The position numbers were made by a program, and so were the translations under genes. A stretch of DNA of 64,000 nucleotides from assembly GCA_017503135.1 (NCBI GenBank), contig JAFVTQ010000004.1:310001-374000 (forward strand), read 5' to 3'. Below the pieces are notes generated by a model. The model saw only the letters and a list, made by a program, of their open reading frames with translations. It made no database searches and was not told the origin of the DNA. This document shows, in pieces, positions 26,106 through 33,601 of this stretch. How positions within the stretch are numbered: position 1 is the stretch's first letter; the number at the start of each line of letters is the position of its first letter. The stretch comes from Clostridia bacterium. GTDB taxonomy: Bacteria; Bacillota; Clostridia; Oscillospirales; Acutalibacteraceae.

Positions 26106-26134
26106 TTGATTATCTAATATTTATTTGTTAAAAT
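26106..26134 (+). promoter_or_regulatory. Sigma-A promoter of hisHF
   Basis: TTGATT (26106-26111), 17-base spacer, TAAAAT (26129-26134). Transcription would start only about 15 bases before the AAGGA ribosome site, leaving no room for a T-box leader. Confidence 0.7.
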
Positions 26135-26163
26135 ATCTCTATTATATTTAAGGAATGACAAAA

Positions 26164-26778
26164 ATGATAGCAATTATCGATTACGGAGCAGGAAATCTGC
26201 AAAGTGTAAAAAAAGCATTTGATTTTATTGGCGCCGAAAGTGTAATAACCAATGACCCAAAAGTGATTTTGTCAGCAGATAAAATTCTTTTGCCGGGTGT
26301 TGGCTCTTTTGGTGATGCTATGGACTCAATGCGTAAAAACGGTCTGGTTGAAACTGTTAAAGAATGTGCATTAAGTGGCAAACCATTCTTGGGCATCTGT
26401 TTGGGACTTCAACTCCTCTTTGAAGAGTCAGAAGAATCACCGGGCGTTAAAGGACTTGGCATTTTCAAAGGCAAAATCAAAAAATTCTCAAGTGATATGG
26501 GACTTAAAATTCCACATATCGGTTGGAACTCACTTGAAATCAAGCAAAAAAATACTCTCTTTAAAGATATTCCCGAAAACAGCTATGTTTATTTTGTTCA
26601 TTCCTATTATCTTCACGCAGAAGACGAAAATGACATCGCAACTGTAACAAATTACGGCATTGATTTTCATTCTGCAGTGGGTAAAAACAATATTTTTGCA
26701 ACTCAATTCCACCCTGAAAAATCAGGCGATGTGGGCTTGCAGATTTTAAGAAACTTTGCATCAATGGGGGTAGAATAA
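26164..26778 (+). CDS. hisH: Imidazole glycerol phosphate synthase, glutaminase subunit
   Basis: Releases ammonia from glutamine for HisF in histidine synthesis. ATG 26164 ([12 protein letters not shown]) is preferred because AAGGA lies 9 bases before it; the ATG at 26155 abuts that site. The 204 residues show the oxyanion segment [12 protein letters not shown], nucleophile Cys in [11 protein letters not shown], and the His-Glu dyad in TQFHPEKSG. hisF follows with a TAATG overlap. No other his gene is in the window. Confidence 0.96.
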   Translation: MIAIIDYGAGNLQSVKKAFDFIGAESVITNDPKVILSADKILLPGVGSFGDAMDSMRKNGLVETVKECALSGKPFLGICLGLQLLFEESEESPGVKGLGIFKGKIKKFSSDMGLKIPHIGWNSLEIKQKNTLFKDIPENSYVYFVHSYYLHAEDENDIATVTNYGIDFHSAVGKNNIFATQFHPEKSGDVGLQILRNFASMGVE

Positions 26779-27533
26779 TGTACGCTAAAAGAATTATACC
26801 TTGTCTTGATGTTAAAAACGGACGCGTTGTTAAGGGTGTCAGCTTTGTCAATATCCGTGACGCAGGTGACCCTGTTGAATGTGCAATCGAATACAACAAA
26901 AAAGGTGCTGACGAGTTGGTGCTTCTTGATATTACTGCTACTCACGAGGGTAGGGGCACAATGCTTGAGATTGTCCGTCAGGTTGCCGATAATATCTTTA
27001 TTCCATTCACAGTTGGTGGTGGAATAAGAACTGTTGACGATTTTAAAGAATTACTTCGTGCAGGTGCTGACAAAATTTCAGTAAACTCTGCTGCTGTTAG
27101 AAACCCAAATCTCATAAATGAAGCTGCATATAAATTCGGTAGCCAATGCGTTGTTTGTGCCATTGATGCTAAACGAAACGATAAAGGTTGGGAGGTTTAT
27201 CTCAACGGTGGACGAATCCCAACAGGTATTGATGCAGTTAAATGGGCTCAAGAAGCAGTGAAAAGGGGAGCAGGCGAAATCCTTTTAACAAGTATGGATT
27301 GCGACGGCCAAAAAACAGGCTATGATAATGACCTTAACCGTGCAGTTTCAGAGTGTGTCGGTGTGCCTGTAATCGCATCAGGTGGCGCAGGAGCAAAATC
27401 TCACTTCCTTGATGCCTTCAACGAGGGTAAAGCCGATGCAGTTTTAGCTGCATCACTTTTCCACTTCAACGAAATCCCAATTATGGACTTAAAGCACTAT
27501 CTCCGCGACAACGGAATATCAGTAAGATTATAA
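26778..27533 (+). CDS. hisF: Imidazole glycerol phosphate synthase, cyclase subunit
   Basis: TIM-barrel partner of HisH; makes imidazole glycerol phosphate and AICAR from PRFAR and ammonia. The 251 residues include the catalytic Asp in [15 protein letters not shown] and the second Asp in CAIDAKRN, plus phosphate-binding VGGGIRT and [11 protein letters not shown]. Motifs are all intact, so it looks fully functional in histidine synthesis. It is translationally coupled to hisH and is followed by an intergenic repeat cluster. Confidence 0.96.
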   Translation: MYAKRIIPCLDVKNGRVVKGVSFVNIRDAGDPVECAIEYNKKGADELVLLDITATHEGRGTMLEIVRQVADNIFIPFTVGGGIRTVDDFKELLRAGADKISVNSAAVRNPNLINEAAYKFGSQCVVCAIDAKRNDKGWEVYLNGGRIPTGIDAVKWAQEAVKRGAGEILLTSMDCDGQKTGYDNDLNRAVSECVGVPVIASGGAGAKSHFLDAFNEGKADAVLAASLFHFNEIPIMDLKHYLRDNGISVRL

Positions 27534-27670
27534 AGCGCAAAATGCAAAACGCAAAGTGTAAAATGTAGGGGCTGGCGATTCGGCAGCCCGAATAAAAAGT
27601 AGGAGACGATGCCCACATCGTCCTGTAAAAATCTCATATAAAATGGTAGGGCGGGGTCTTGACCCCGCCG
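27534..27670. repeat. Cluster of intergenic hairpin repeats with heptad string
   Basis: A string of GCAAAAT/GCAAAAC/GCAAAGT heptads (27534-27566) is followed by three GC-rich hairpins, each introduced by GTAGG: GTAGGGGCTG...CAGCCC (about 27567-27590), GTAGGAGACGATG...CATCGTCC (about 27600-27625) and GTAGGGCGGGGTC-TT-GACCCCGCC (about 27647-27670). The last shares its core with 20494-20511, and a similar GTAGGGGTCG...CGACCC unit is at 47631-47657. No coding function is seen. Confidence 0.75.
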
Positions 27671-27714
27671 TTATTATTTTTAGTGGTCAACCATATTATT
27701 TCGCTTGTGACCTT

Positions 27715-28530
27715 TCAATTCTTCCTAAACACATCTAACATGTGAATTGACATACCAACGCAATCTTCACGTTCACAAATATTTGAGAGAAATCTCATAT
27801 ATTCCTCAAATTCGCGGTCACTAATAAGGTCGAACTTATCGTCAAAAATATATGAAATCATATCAACACCAACGAAATGAAGTCTTGTAACATTATGACT
27901 TTTCATAAGATTATCAATATCAGATTTACGGTACAGTTCAAACACTTCCTCAGGTGATGAAAAAGTATGGTAATCCTCTTTAATAAGACCTTTATCAAGA
28001 TATTCTAATATTCTTTTTTTGTAAAAAAACGTATATATTGATGTATCGTTGTTGCAATATGATGCGTAAATTACTCCATTTGTTTTTGCTACTCTTATTG
28101 CTTCATCAAGTGCAAGATGTTTATCTTCGTCAGTAAAGAGATGATACATTGGTCCTAACAAGAGCACTATATCATAAGTTTCGCTTTCAAATGCAGACAA
28201 ATCGCAGGCATTACCTTCATAAATCTTGATATTATGATGTGATTTGACTTTTTTCTTCATAATTTCAATATTGTGTGGTACAAGTTCAACCGCAGTAACA
28301 TCATAACCCTTTTCCGCAAGTGCAAGTGAATATCTGCCCGTTCCTGCACCGATTTCAATAATCTTTGCATCAGGTGAAAGATATTTTTCAATATATTTCA
28401 TTGTATTAAGGTATTCAGGCATTCTGCTTTTTCGCAACAATCTGCCTTCTTCATCATAATTGTTGTAAAAATCAATAATACTGTTTCCGGTTGTTGCATT
28501 TTTCTTTTTGAATAAGTTTAATAATTTCAT
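27715..28530 (-). CDS. Class I SAM-dependent methyltransferase
   Basis: Methyltransferase of 271 residues, start at 28530 behind GAAAGGAG. Motif I is KIIEIGAGTGRYSLALAEKG (SAM glycine loop at about 59-65), the acidic end of strand 2 is AVELVPHNIEIM, NACDLS follows, and motif IV is VLLLGPMYHLFTD. The GPMYHL form is common in small-molecule or antibiotic-type methyltransferases of gut Firmicutes, but the substrate cannot be read. A 176-base leader with its own promoter and an attenuator-like terminator precedes it, which is unusual for a housekeeping enzyme and suggests induced expression. Confidence 0.9.
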   Translation of the reverse strand: MKLLNLFKKKNATTGNSIIDFYNNYDEEGRLLRKSRMPEYLNTMKYIEKYLSPDAKIIEIGAGTGRYSLALAEKGYDVTAVELVPHNIEIMKKKVKSHHNIKIYEGNACDLSAFESETYDIVLLLGPMYHLFTDEDKHLALDEAIRVAKTNGVIYASYCNNDTSIYTFFYKKRILEYLDKGLIKEDYHTFSSPEEVFELYRKSDIDNLMKSHNVTRLHFVGVDMISYIFDDKFDLISDREFEEYMRFLSNICEREDCVGMSIHMLDVFRKN

Positions 28531-28555
28531 TTTGTTTTCTCCTTTCAAAATAAAA

Positions 28556-28588
28556 ATGGTGTAAGCTTATAAACTAAGCCTACACCAT
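28556..28588 (-). terminator. Intrinsic terminator inside the methyltransferase 5' leader (attenuator candidate)
   Basis: On the minus strand, ATGGTGTAGGCTTA pairs with TAAGCTTACACCAT (14 bp including one G-U that would be a mismatch on the plus strand), loop GTTTA, then TTTTATTTT, ending just before the ribosome site. Transcripts would stop before the gene unless the hairpin is prevented from forming. Confidence 0.75.
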
Positions 28589-28618
28589 ATAATCATATCG
28601 TATAAATTATATTACAAA

Positions 28619-28684
28619 TCACGAAAATGAATATAGAAGTATAGACCTGCACACAAAAGGTCGTGCAAGCCAATGTATATACAT
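28619..28684 (-). other. Possible leader peptide (21 codons) upstream of the attenuator
   Basis: ATG at 28684 opens MYIHWLARPFVCRSILLYSFS and stops at TGA 28621-28619, between promoter and terminator. It lacks a clear Shine-Dalgarno, so translation is uncertain. Competing pairings GACCT/AGGTC and GCAC/GTGC lie inside it, a layout seen in ribosome-mediated attenuation. Confidence 0.3.
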
Positions 28685-28712
28685 ATCAAGATTTTTGAGA
28701 AGATATGTGTTC

Positions 28713-28742
28713 ATTATAATACCTCAAATTGAATTTTGACAA
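28713..28742 (-). promoter_or_regulatory. Sigma-A promoter of the methyltransferase leader
   Basis: Minus strand TTGTCA (28737-28742), 18-base spacer, TATAAT (28713-28718). Predicted transcript start is near 28706. Confidence 0.75.
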
Positions 28743-28780
28743 GAATAACATATTAAAAACTATTTGTCAAGAAATTCTGT

Positions 28781-29308
28781 TTATTCAATAACTACGCAAA
28801 CATCTTCTAATGCTTTTCTTACCTTGTTTCTTGGCTTTTCATCTGCTGAATATCCTGTTGCGATAACAAGTCTTATTTTATCTTCGATTCCAAAATACTC
28901 ACGGACTTTTTCTTCTTCAACCATACCGATAATGCAAGTGCCAAGACCTAAATCTGCTGCTTGTAAGCAGTAATGCGCAACCGAAAGGCCAACATCATTC
29001 TGTGCCCATCTTTGTTTATCCTTAATGCGTTCTGCAATAGCAGGCTTAAGGGTTGCAGGCTGTTCTGTAACAATAGCAAATGCAGGGCAATTCTGCACAA
29101 ATTTATTAGCACCGTTTGGCTGAATACAATCTCTGATTTTTTCAGCATTTTCTCCACCATTGATAATATAATATTTCCAAGGCTGTGAGTTGCAAGCAGA
29201 TGGTGAAAGTCTTGCAGCATCAACACATTTAATGAGCAAATCAGTGTTCACTGGCTCGCCATTATAATTTCTGCAGCTTTCTCTTTTTAAAATAAGTTCA
29301 TTAAACAT
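28781..29308 (-). CDS. Nitroreductase family protein
   Basis: FMN-dependent oxidoreductase of 175 residues. ATG 29308 (MFNELILKRESCRNY) is preferred because GGAG lies 8 bases upstream; ATG 29314 is too close. Motifs are RESCRNYNGEPV (FMN phosphate contact), LSPSACNSQPWKYYII, and DVGLSVAHYCLQAADLGLGTCIIG. It is a small family member that likely reduces quinones or nitro compounds with NAD(P)H. The gene is monocistronic with its own promoter. Confidence 0.93.
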   Translation of the reverse strand: MFNELILKRESCRNYNGEPVNTDLLIKCVDAARLSPSACNSQPWKYYIINGGENAEKIRDCIQPNGANKFVQNCPAFAIVTEQPATLKPAIAERIKDKQRWAQNDVGLSVAHYCLQAADLGLGTCIIGMVEEEKVREYFGIEDKIRLVIATGYSADEKPRNKVRKALEDVCVVIE

Positions 29309-29337
29309 AAACATTTCTCCTAATTCAATATGAAATT

Positions 29338-29366
29338 ATTATATAATAAAAATTAAACATCTTCAA
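29338..29366 (-). promoter_or_regulatory. Sigma-A promoter of the nitroreductase
   Basis: Minus strand TTGAAG (29361-29366), 17-base spacer, TATAAT (29338-29343), about 30 bases before the ATG. Confidence 0.75.
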
Positions 29367-29379
29367 TAACAAATTATTA

Positions 29380-29408
29380 TAGACTTTTACACATTTCTTT
29401 GTTAAAAT
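29380..29408 (+). promoter_or_regulatory. Putative promoter of pncB-ppa
   Basis: TAGACT (29380-29385), 17-base spacer, TAAAAT (29403-29408), divergent from the nitroreductase promoter 14 bases away. Confidence 0.5.
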
Positions 29409-29426
29409 AATAAAAGGTGATTATTT

Positions 29427-30869
29427 ATGAAAAGAAATCTTTCATTAATGACAGAACTTTATGAATTAACAATGGCAAACGGCTTTTTAGAAAACAAAAA
29501 AGCCGATGATATTGCATATTTTGATTTGTTTTTCAGAAGAGTTCCAGATAAAGGTGGCTTTGCAGTTTTTGCAGGGCTTTCACAGATAATTGAATATTTA
29601 AAAAATCTCTCTTTTAATGAGAGCGATTTAGAATATCTTCGCGAAAATGGATTTGCAGAAAGTTTTATTGAATATCTTAAAAACTTTGAGCTTAAATGCG
29701 ATATATGGTCAGTTCCTGAAGGAACACCGATTTTTCCAAATGAACCTGTAATCAAGGTTCGTGGACCAATTATTCAGGCTCAACTTTTAGAAACTATTTT
29801 GTTGGTTTCTATGAATCATCAGAGTCTTATTGCTACAAAAGCAAACAGACTTGTCCGTGCTGCAAAGGGAACTGAAGTTGCCGAATTTGGCACTCGTCGT
29901 GCAACAAGCTATGACAACGCTTATTATGGTTCTCGTGCTGCATACATCGGTGGCTGTGTTGGTACATCAGGTGTGTTGCAAGGCAAAGATTTTGGCATAC
30001 CAATAATGAATACAATGATTCATAGCTGGGTGCAGATGTTTGATTCTGAATATGAAGCATTTTGTGAATATGCAAAGCTTTATCCCGACGATTGCTCATT
30101 TGTTATTGATACTTATGATACCCTTAAAAGTGGTGTTCCAAATGCAATCAAAGCATTTGACGATATTTTAAAACCAATGGGTAAGCGCCCTATAAGTGTG
30201 AGAATTGACTCAGGTGATATTACTTATCTCTCAAAAAAAGTTCGTAAAATGCTTGACGAAGCGGGCTACCCTGATTGCAACATTATTGCATCAAACTCGC
30301 TTGACGAATATATTATCAATGATATGATTTTGCAGGGTGCAAAGGTTGATTGCTTTGTTGTTGGTGAGCGCCTTATTAACTCTGCATCGTCACCACTTTT
30401 CAGCGGTGTTTATAAGCTTTGCGCAACAGAGAAAAACGGCGAGATTATTCCAAAAATCAACTTGTCAGAAAATGTCAGCAAAATCACAACGCCACATTCA
30501 AAAATGCTCTATCGTCTTTTTGATTGTGATACAGGCAAGGCAATTGCCGATGTGTTGACTCTTGAAAATGAAGTAATCGACGAAAGCAAACCTTATACAC
30601 TTTTTGACCCCGACTTTACTTGGAAACGCAAAGAAGTTGAAAACTTTGTTGCAAGAAAATTGTTAGTCCCCGTTTTCGTGAAAGGCGAGTGTGTTTATAA
30701 AGAACCCTCACTTGATGAAATCCGTGATTATTGTTCAGAACAGATTGATAATTTGTGGGAAGAAGTCAAGCGCTTTGAAAATCCACACACTTATTATGTT
30801 GATTTGTCCGAAGACTTATGGAGAGTAAGAAAAGAACTCATTGAAGAACATAAAGGAGTTAAAAGATAA
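29427..30869 (+). CDS. pncB: Nicotinate phosphoribosyltransferase
   Basis: Salvages nicotinate: nicotinate + PRPP + ATP gives nicotinate mononucleotide, PPi, ADP and Pi. The 480 residues start MKRNLSLMTELYELTMANG, with YFDLFFRRVPDKGGFAVFAGL, AEFGTRRATSYD (catalytic His position occupied within the motif's Thr-Arg-Arg context), GTSGVLQGKDFGIP, HSWVQMF, RIDSGDITYLS and the C-terminal Cys/Glu-containing tail. The stop overlaps the ATG of the pyrophosphatase gene, so its PPi product can be removed by a co-translated enzyme. Confidence 0.95.
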   Translation: MKRNLSLMTELYELTMANGFLENKKADDIAYFDLFFRRVPDKGGFAVFAGLSQIIEYLKNLSFNESDLEYLRENGFAESFIEYLKNFELKCDIWSVPEGTPIFPNEPVIKVRGPIIQAQLLETILLVSMNHQSLIATKANRLVRAAKGTEVAEFGTRRATSYDNAYYGSRAAYIGGCVGTSGVLQGKDFGIPIMNTMIHSWVQMFDSEYEAFCEYAKLYPDDCSFVIDTYDTLKSGVPNAIKAFDDILKPMGKRPISVRIDSGDITYLSKKVRKMLDEAGYPDCNIIASNSLDEYIINDMILQGAKVDCFVVGERLINSASSPLFSGVYKLCATEKNGEIIPKINLSENVSKITTPHSKMLYRLFDCDTGKAIADVLTLENEVIDESKPYTLFDPDFTWKRKEVENFVARKLLVPVFVKGECVYKEPSLDEIRDYCSEQIDNLWEEVKRFENPHTYYVDLSEDLWRVRKELIEEHKGVKR

Positions 30870-31396
30870 TGAATATCTGGCACGATATTGATGCATCAAG
30901 AATAACAAGAAAAGACTTTGAAGCAGTTATAGAAATTTCAAAGGGTAGCAAAATGAAATATGAGCTTGATAAAGAAACAGGCCTTTTAAAGCTTGACCGT
31001 GTTCTTCACACATCAACTCATTATCCTGCAAACTATGGCTTTATTCCAAAGACTTATGCAGACGATAATGACCCACTGGATGTGCTGGTGCTTTGTACCG
31101 AACAAATTGAACCAATGGCACTTGTTCGTTGCTATCCAATCGGTGTAATTTCTATGATTGATGGTGGTCACGCAGACGATAAAATTATCGCAATTCCGTT
31201 TGGTGACCCCAATTACAATGGATATAAAGATATCAGCCAACTTCCAAAGCATAAATTTGATGAAATGATTCACTTCTTTAAAGTCTATAAAATGCTTGAA
31301 AATAAAGATACTGCAATTGACGAAGCAAAAGGTGTTTTGGCAGCAGTTGAGATTATTGAAGATGCAATCGAAGGATATAAAAAGAAATTTGGATAA
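30869..31396 (+). CDS. ppa: Inorganic pyrophosphatase, family I
   Basis: Hydrolyses PPi to two phosphates. The 175 residues contain KYELDKETGLLKLDRVLH, YPANYGFIPKTYADDNDPLDVLVL (metal Asp residues), ISMIDGGHADDKIIAIP and FFKVYK, matching family I soluble pyrophosphatases. It overlaps pncB (TAATG), with AAAGGAG in the end of pncB. The pairing suggests it helps drive NAD salvage, although it will also serve general PPi turnover. A terminator follows. Confidence 0.96.
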   Translation: MNIWHDIDASRITRKDFEAVIEISKGSKMKYELDKETGLLKLDRVLHTSTHYPANYGFIPKTYADDNDPLDVLVLCTEQIEPMALVRCYPIGVISMIDGGHADDKIIAIPFGDPNYNGYKDISQLPKHKFDEMIHFFKVYKMLENKDTAIDEAKGVLAAVEIIEDAIEGYKKKFG

Positions 31397-31414
31397 TTAA
31401 ATATTTAAACATTT

Positions 31415-31444
31415 AACACTCTATTCTTAACTGAATAGGGTGTT
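31415..31444 (+). terminator. Terminator after ppa
   Basis: AACACTCTATTC / GAATAGGGTGTT with one G-T pair, loop TTAACT, then TTTTTTTG. Confidence 0.88.
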
Positions 31445-31464
31445 TTTTTGTGCTTTTTCTCTTC

Positions 31465-31486
31465 GTCAAAACTGACAAATTTTGAC
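31465..31486. promoter_or_regulatory. Inverted repeat upstream of the mraZ promoter
   Basis: GTCAAAA - 8 bases - TTTTGAC, perfect 7-base arms, centred about 45 bases upstream of the -35. It could be a regulator site; no matching family recognised. Confidence 0.4.
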
Positions 31487-31519
31487 AGAAAATTTTGGTG
31501 ATAGATTATAAAAAAACTA

Positions 31520-31548
31520 TTGATTTTTTATATTATATGTATTATAAT
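31520..31548 (+). promoter_or_regulatory. Sigma-A promoter of the division/cell-wall cluster
   Basis: TTGATT (31520-31525), 17-base spacer, TATAAT (31543-31548). Transcription should start near 31555. Confidence 0.8.
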
Positions 31549-31555
31549 ATCTCGT

Positions 31556-31597
31556 GTGGTGGAAAAACACACCTAAAATTCATAAAAGTGGTGAAAA
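31556..31597 (+). promoter_or_regulatory. Putative MraZ-binding boxes
   Basis: Two direct repeats, GTGGTGGAAAAA (31556-31567) and GTGGTGAAAA (31588-31597), lie 32 bases apart in the early leader, between promoter and mraZ. MraZ is known to bind spaced GTGG-type direct repeats near its own promoter, so autorepression is likely. Confidence 0.6.
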
Positions 31598-31639
31598 TCT
31601 TAAAAATTAACTAAGATTTGGAAGGAGTGAAAATTTAAT

Positions 31640-32044
31640 ATGGCATTCAATAGTATGTATTTCCATAGCCTTGATGCAAAAAACAGAATTTTCATTCCTG
31701 CAAAATTCCGTGACCAGTTGGGCGAAGAGTTCGTTATTTTCAAGGGTGGCGAAAAATGTTTGTATGTTTATACAAAAGAAACCTTTGAAAAAATCAGCGA
31801 ACAGTTTATTAATCACCCAAACCGTGAAGTTCAAAGAGCGTTCTTCAGTCAGGTTGTTGAAGTGGCTCCCGATAAACAGGGCAGAGCAACTCTCACTGCA
31901 GACCAGGTTGAACACGCAGACTTGACAAAAGATGTTGCGATTATCGGTGCGGGTCAAAGAATTGAAATCTGGGCAACTGAAAACTTTAAAGCAGATGTTA
32001 AACCGCTTCACGAACTCATCAACTTTGATGACTTCCACTTCTAA
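31640..32044 (+). CDS. mraZ: Transcriptional regulator MraZ
   Basis: AbrB-like DNA-binding protein, first gene of the division cluster, which binds direct repeats at its own promoter. The 134 residues contain both family DxxxR motifs, DAKNR (about 13-17) and DKQGR (about 78-82), one in each half of the duplicated fold. It is slightly shorter than the usual 140-150. GGAAGGAGTG precedes the ATG. rsmH follows 12 bases later. Confidence 0.95.
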   Translation: MAFNSMYFHSLDAKNRIFIPAKFRDQLGEEFVIFKGGEKCLYVYTKETFEKISEQFINHPNREVQRAFFSQVVEVAPDKQGRATLTADQVEHADLTKDVAIIGAGQRIEIWATENFKADVKPLHELINFDDFHF

Positions 32045-32056
32045 TTGGAGAACATT

Positions 32057-32971
32057 ATGGATTTTCAACATATTTCAGTTTTGTTCGACGAAACAATAGA
32101 ATCACTTGATATTAAACCTGACGGACTTTATGTTGATTGCACTTGCGGTGGCGCAGGTCATTCAAGTGAGATTCTTAAAAACATAAAAAATGGCACCTTG
32201 GTGGCTATTGACCGTGATCCAGATGCCATAAAGGTAATAAATGAACGAATAGGTTCAAATAATCAAGTGGAAATAGTTAACGATAACTTTTTCAATATAA
32301 AAAACATTCTCGGTGACAGAAAAGCAGATGGAATCCTTGCTGACTTGGGTGTTAGCTCGTTCCAACTTGATACTGCTGAAAGGGGATTTTCATTTCATAA
32401 AGATGCGCCCCTTGATATGAGAATGAGTAAAAGTGGTAAAAGTGCTTTTGATGTTGTGAATACTTATTCAGAACAAGAACTCAGCAATATTATATATAAG
32501 TATGGCGAAGAAAAGTTCTCTCGCAACATTGCAAAAAATATAGTCAAAGCAAGAAACGAAAAACCAATTGAAACAACAATCGAACTTGCAGAAATTATTA
32601 AAGATTCTGTACCTGCTAAACACCGCAGAGACGGCCACCCAGCAAGAAAAACATTTCAGGCTATCAGAATTGAAGTCAATGACGAGCTTGCAGGATTAAG
32701 TCAAGCAGTTAGTGATATGTTCAGTTGTTTGAAAGTTGGTGGAAGACTTTCGATAATAACATTCCACTCACTTGAAGACAGAGCGGTCAAAGAAACATTT
32801 AAAAAGTTTACAGAGGGTTGCACTTGCCCAAAAGAATTTCCTGTTTGTGTTTGTGGGAACACACCATCGGGAAAAATCATAAATAAAGGACTCAGTGCAA
32901 AGCAAAGCGAATTAGATGCTAACAACAGAAGTCGAAGCGCAAAGCTTCGCACTATCGAGAAAATAAAGTAG
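32057..32971 (+). CDS. rsmH: 16S rRNA (cytosine-1402-N4)-methyltransferase
   Basis: Methylates N4 of C1402 in 16S rRNA. ATG 32057 follows TTGGAG. The 304 residues have HISVLFDETIESLDI at the start, the SAM motif VDCTCGGAGHSSEIL, AIDRDPDAI, ILADLGVSSFQLDTAERGFSF, PLDMRMSKS, FQAIRIEVNDEL and IITFHSLEDRAVK, all characteristic of RsmH/MraW. It occupies its standard second place in the mraZ cluster. Confidence 0.97.
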   Translation: MDFQHISVLFDETIESLDIKPDGLYVDCTCGGAGHSSEILKNIKNGTLVAIDRDPDAIKVINERIGSNNQVEIVNDNFFNIKNILGDRKADGILADLGVSSFQLDTAERGFSFHKDAPLDMRMSKSGKSAFDVVNTYSEQELSNIIYKYGEEKFSRNIAKNIVKARNEKPIETTIELAEIIKDSVPAKHRRDGHPARKTFQAIRIEVNDELAGLSQAVSDMFSCLKVGGRLSIITFHSLEDRAVKETFKKFTEGCTCPKEFPVCVCGNTPSGKIINKGLSAKQSELDANNRSRSAKLRTIEKIK

Positions 32972-32990
32972 AAAGAAAAGGAAGAGAAGG

Positions 32991-33506
32991 ATGGCACAGT
33001 ATAATAAATACGAGTCATATAAATTTGAATATTTCGAGCCAAAAACTGTGTCAACCAGTAACGCAGCGCCAAAGATTAAAGAGCAGCCTAAAAAAGCGCC
33101 ACAGTTAAAGCTTTTAGAAAAACCAAAGCCAACACGAGCACAGGTTCAAAACGAAGCAAGAAAGTCTGCATTGCAGGCAAGAAAAATTATGGCAGTTGCT
33201 TGTGCAGTTATAATGTTTATGGCAATGGTTATTTATAGCCGTGTTCAGCTTGATGAAATCAACCGTGAAATCAAACAGGTTGAAAGTGCAATGAAAATTG
33301 CGCAGAGTGATACGGTTAGACTTAACAATAGCCTTAATTCAGTTATATCCATTAATAAAGTTGAAGATTATGCACTCAATGTTTTGGGTATGGTTAAGGT
33401 TCAGGATTATCAAGTTATTTATGTTGACTTGTCAGGTGAAGATTCAGTGGTTATGGCAAACGGCAAAACAACTGATGCTCAGGTAATAAACGAAGAAGTA
33501 AAATAA
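32991..33506 (+). CDS. ftsL: Cell-division protein FtsL-like
   Basis: Bitopic division protein of 171 residues: a long basic, Pro/Lys-rich cytoplasmic part (1-65), a TM at about 66-83 (IMAVACAVIMFMAMVIY) and an extracellular leucine-zipper-like region (VQLDEINREIKQVESAMKIAQSD) ending in EDYALNVLGMVK, a motif common in FtsL/DivIC-type proteins. Identification rests on this topology and on the position between rsmH and the transpeptidase. The C-terminal tail is polar. Expected partners are FtsQ/DivIB and DivIC. Confidence 0.85.
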   Translation: MAQYNKYESYKFEYFEPKTVSTSNAAPKIKEQPKKAPQLKLLEKPKPTRAQVQNEARKSALQARKIMAVACAVIMFMAMVIYSRVQLDEINREIKQVESAMKIAQSDTVRLNNSLNSVISINKVEDYALNVLGMVKVQDYQVIYVDLSGEDSVVMANGKTTDAQVINEEVK

Positions 33507-33527
33507 TATATAATAGATGAAAGCAAA

Positions 33528-33551
33528 GAGAGTTGAGAAATCTTGACTCTC
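33528..33551 (+). terminator. Possible internal terminator between ftsL and the PBP gene
   Basis: GAGAGT / ACTCTC extended by two G-T pairs and AGA/TCT, then GTTTTGTG. The T-run is short, so this is likely a partial terminator or processing site inside the cluster. Confidence 0.5.
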
Positions 33552-33601
33552 GTTTTGTGCTATTTTAGGATAGTGTCACACTATAGAAAGGAGAACTGAA
33601 A

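Noticed and set aside
26101..26163. Possible T-box or histidine leader upstream of hisH
   Set aside because: The predicted transcription start leaves only about 20 bases before the start codon, too short for a T-box.
27534..27670. Hairpin cluster considered as a riboswitch or attC-like array
   Set aside because: It lies downstream of hisF and convergent with the next gene, leads into no coding region, and lacks conserved riboswitch cores or an integrase.
32701..33072. 123-codon minus-strand frame at the rsmH-ftsL junction
   Set aside because: Antisense to two conserved genes and lacks a ribosome site.
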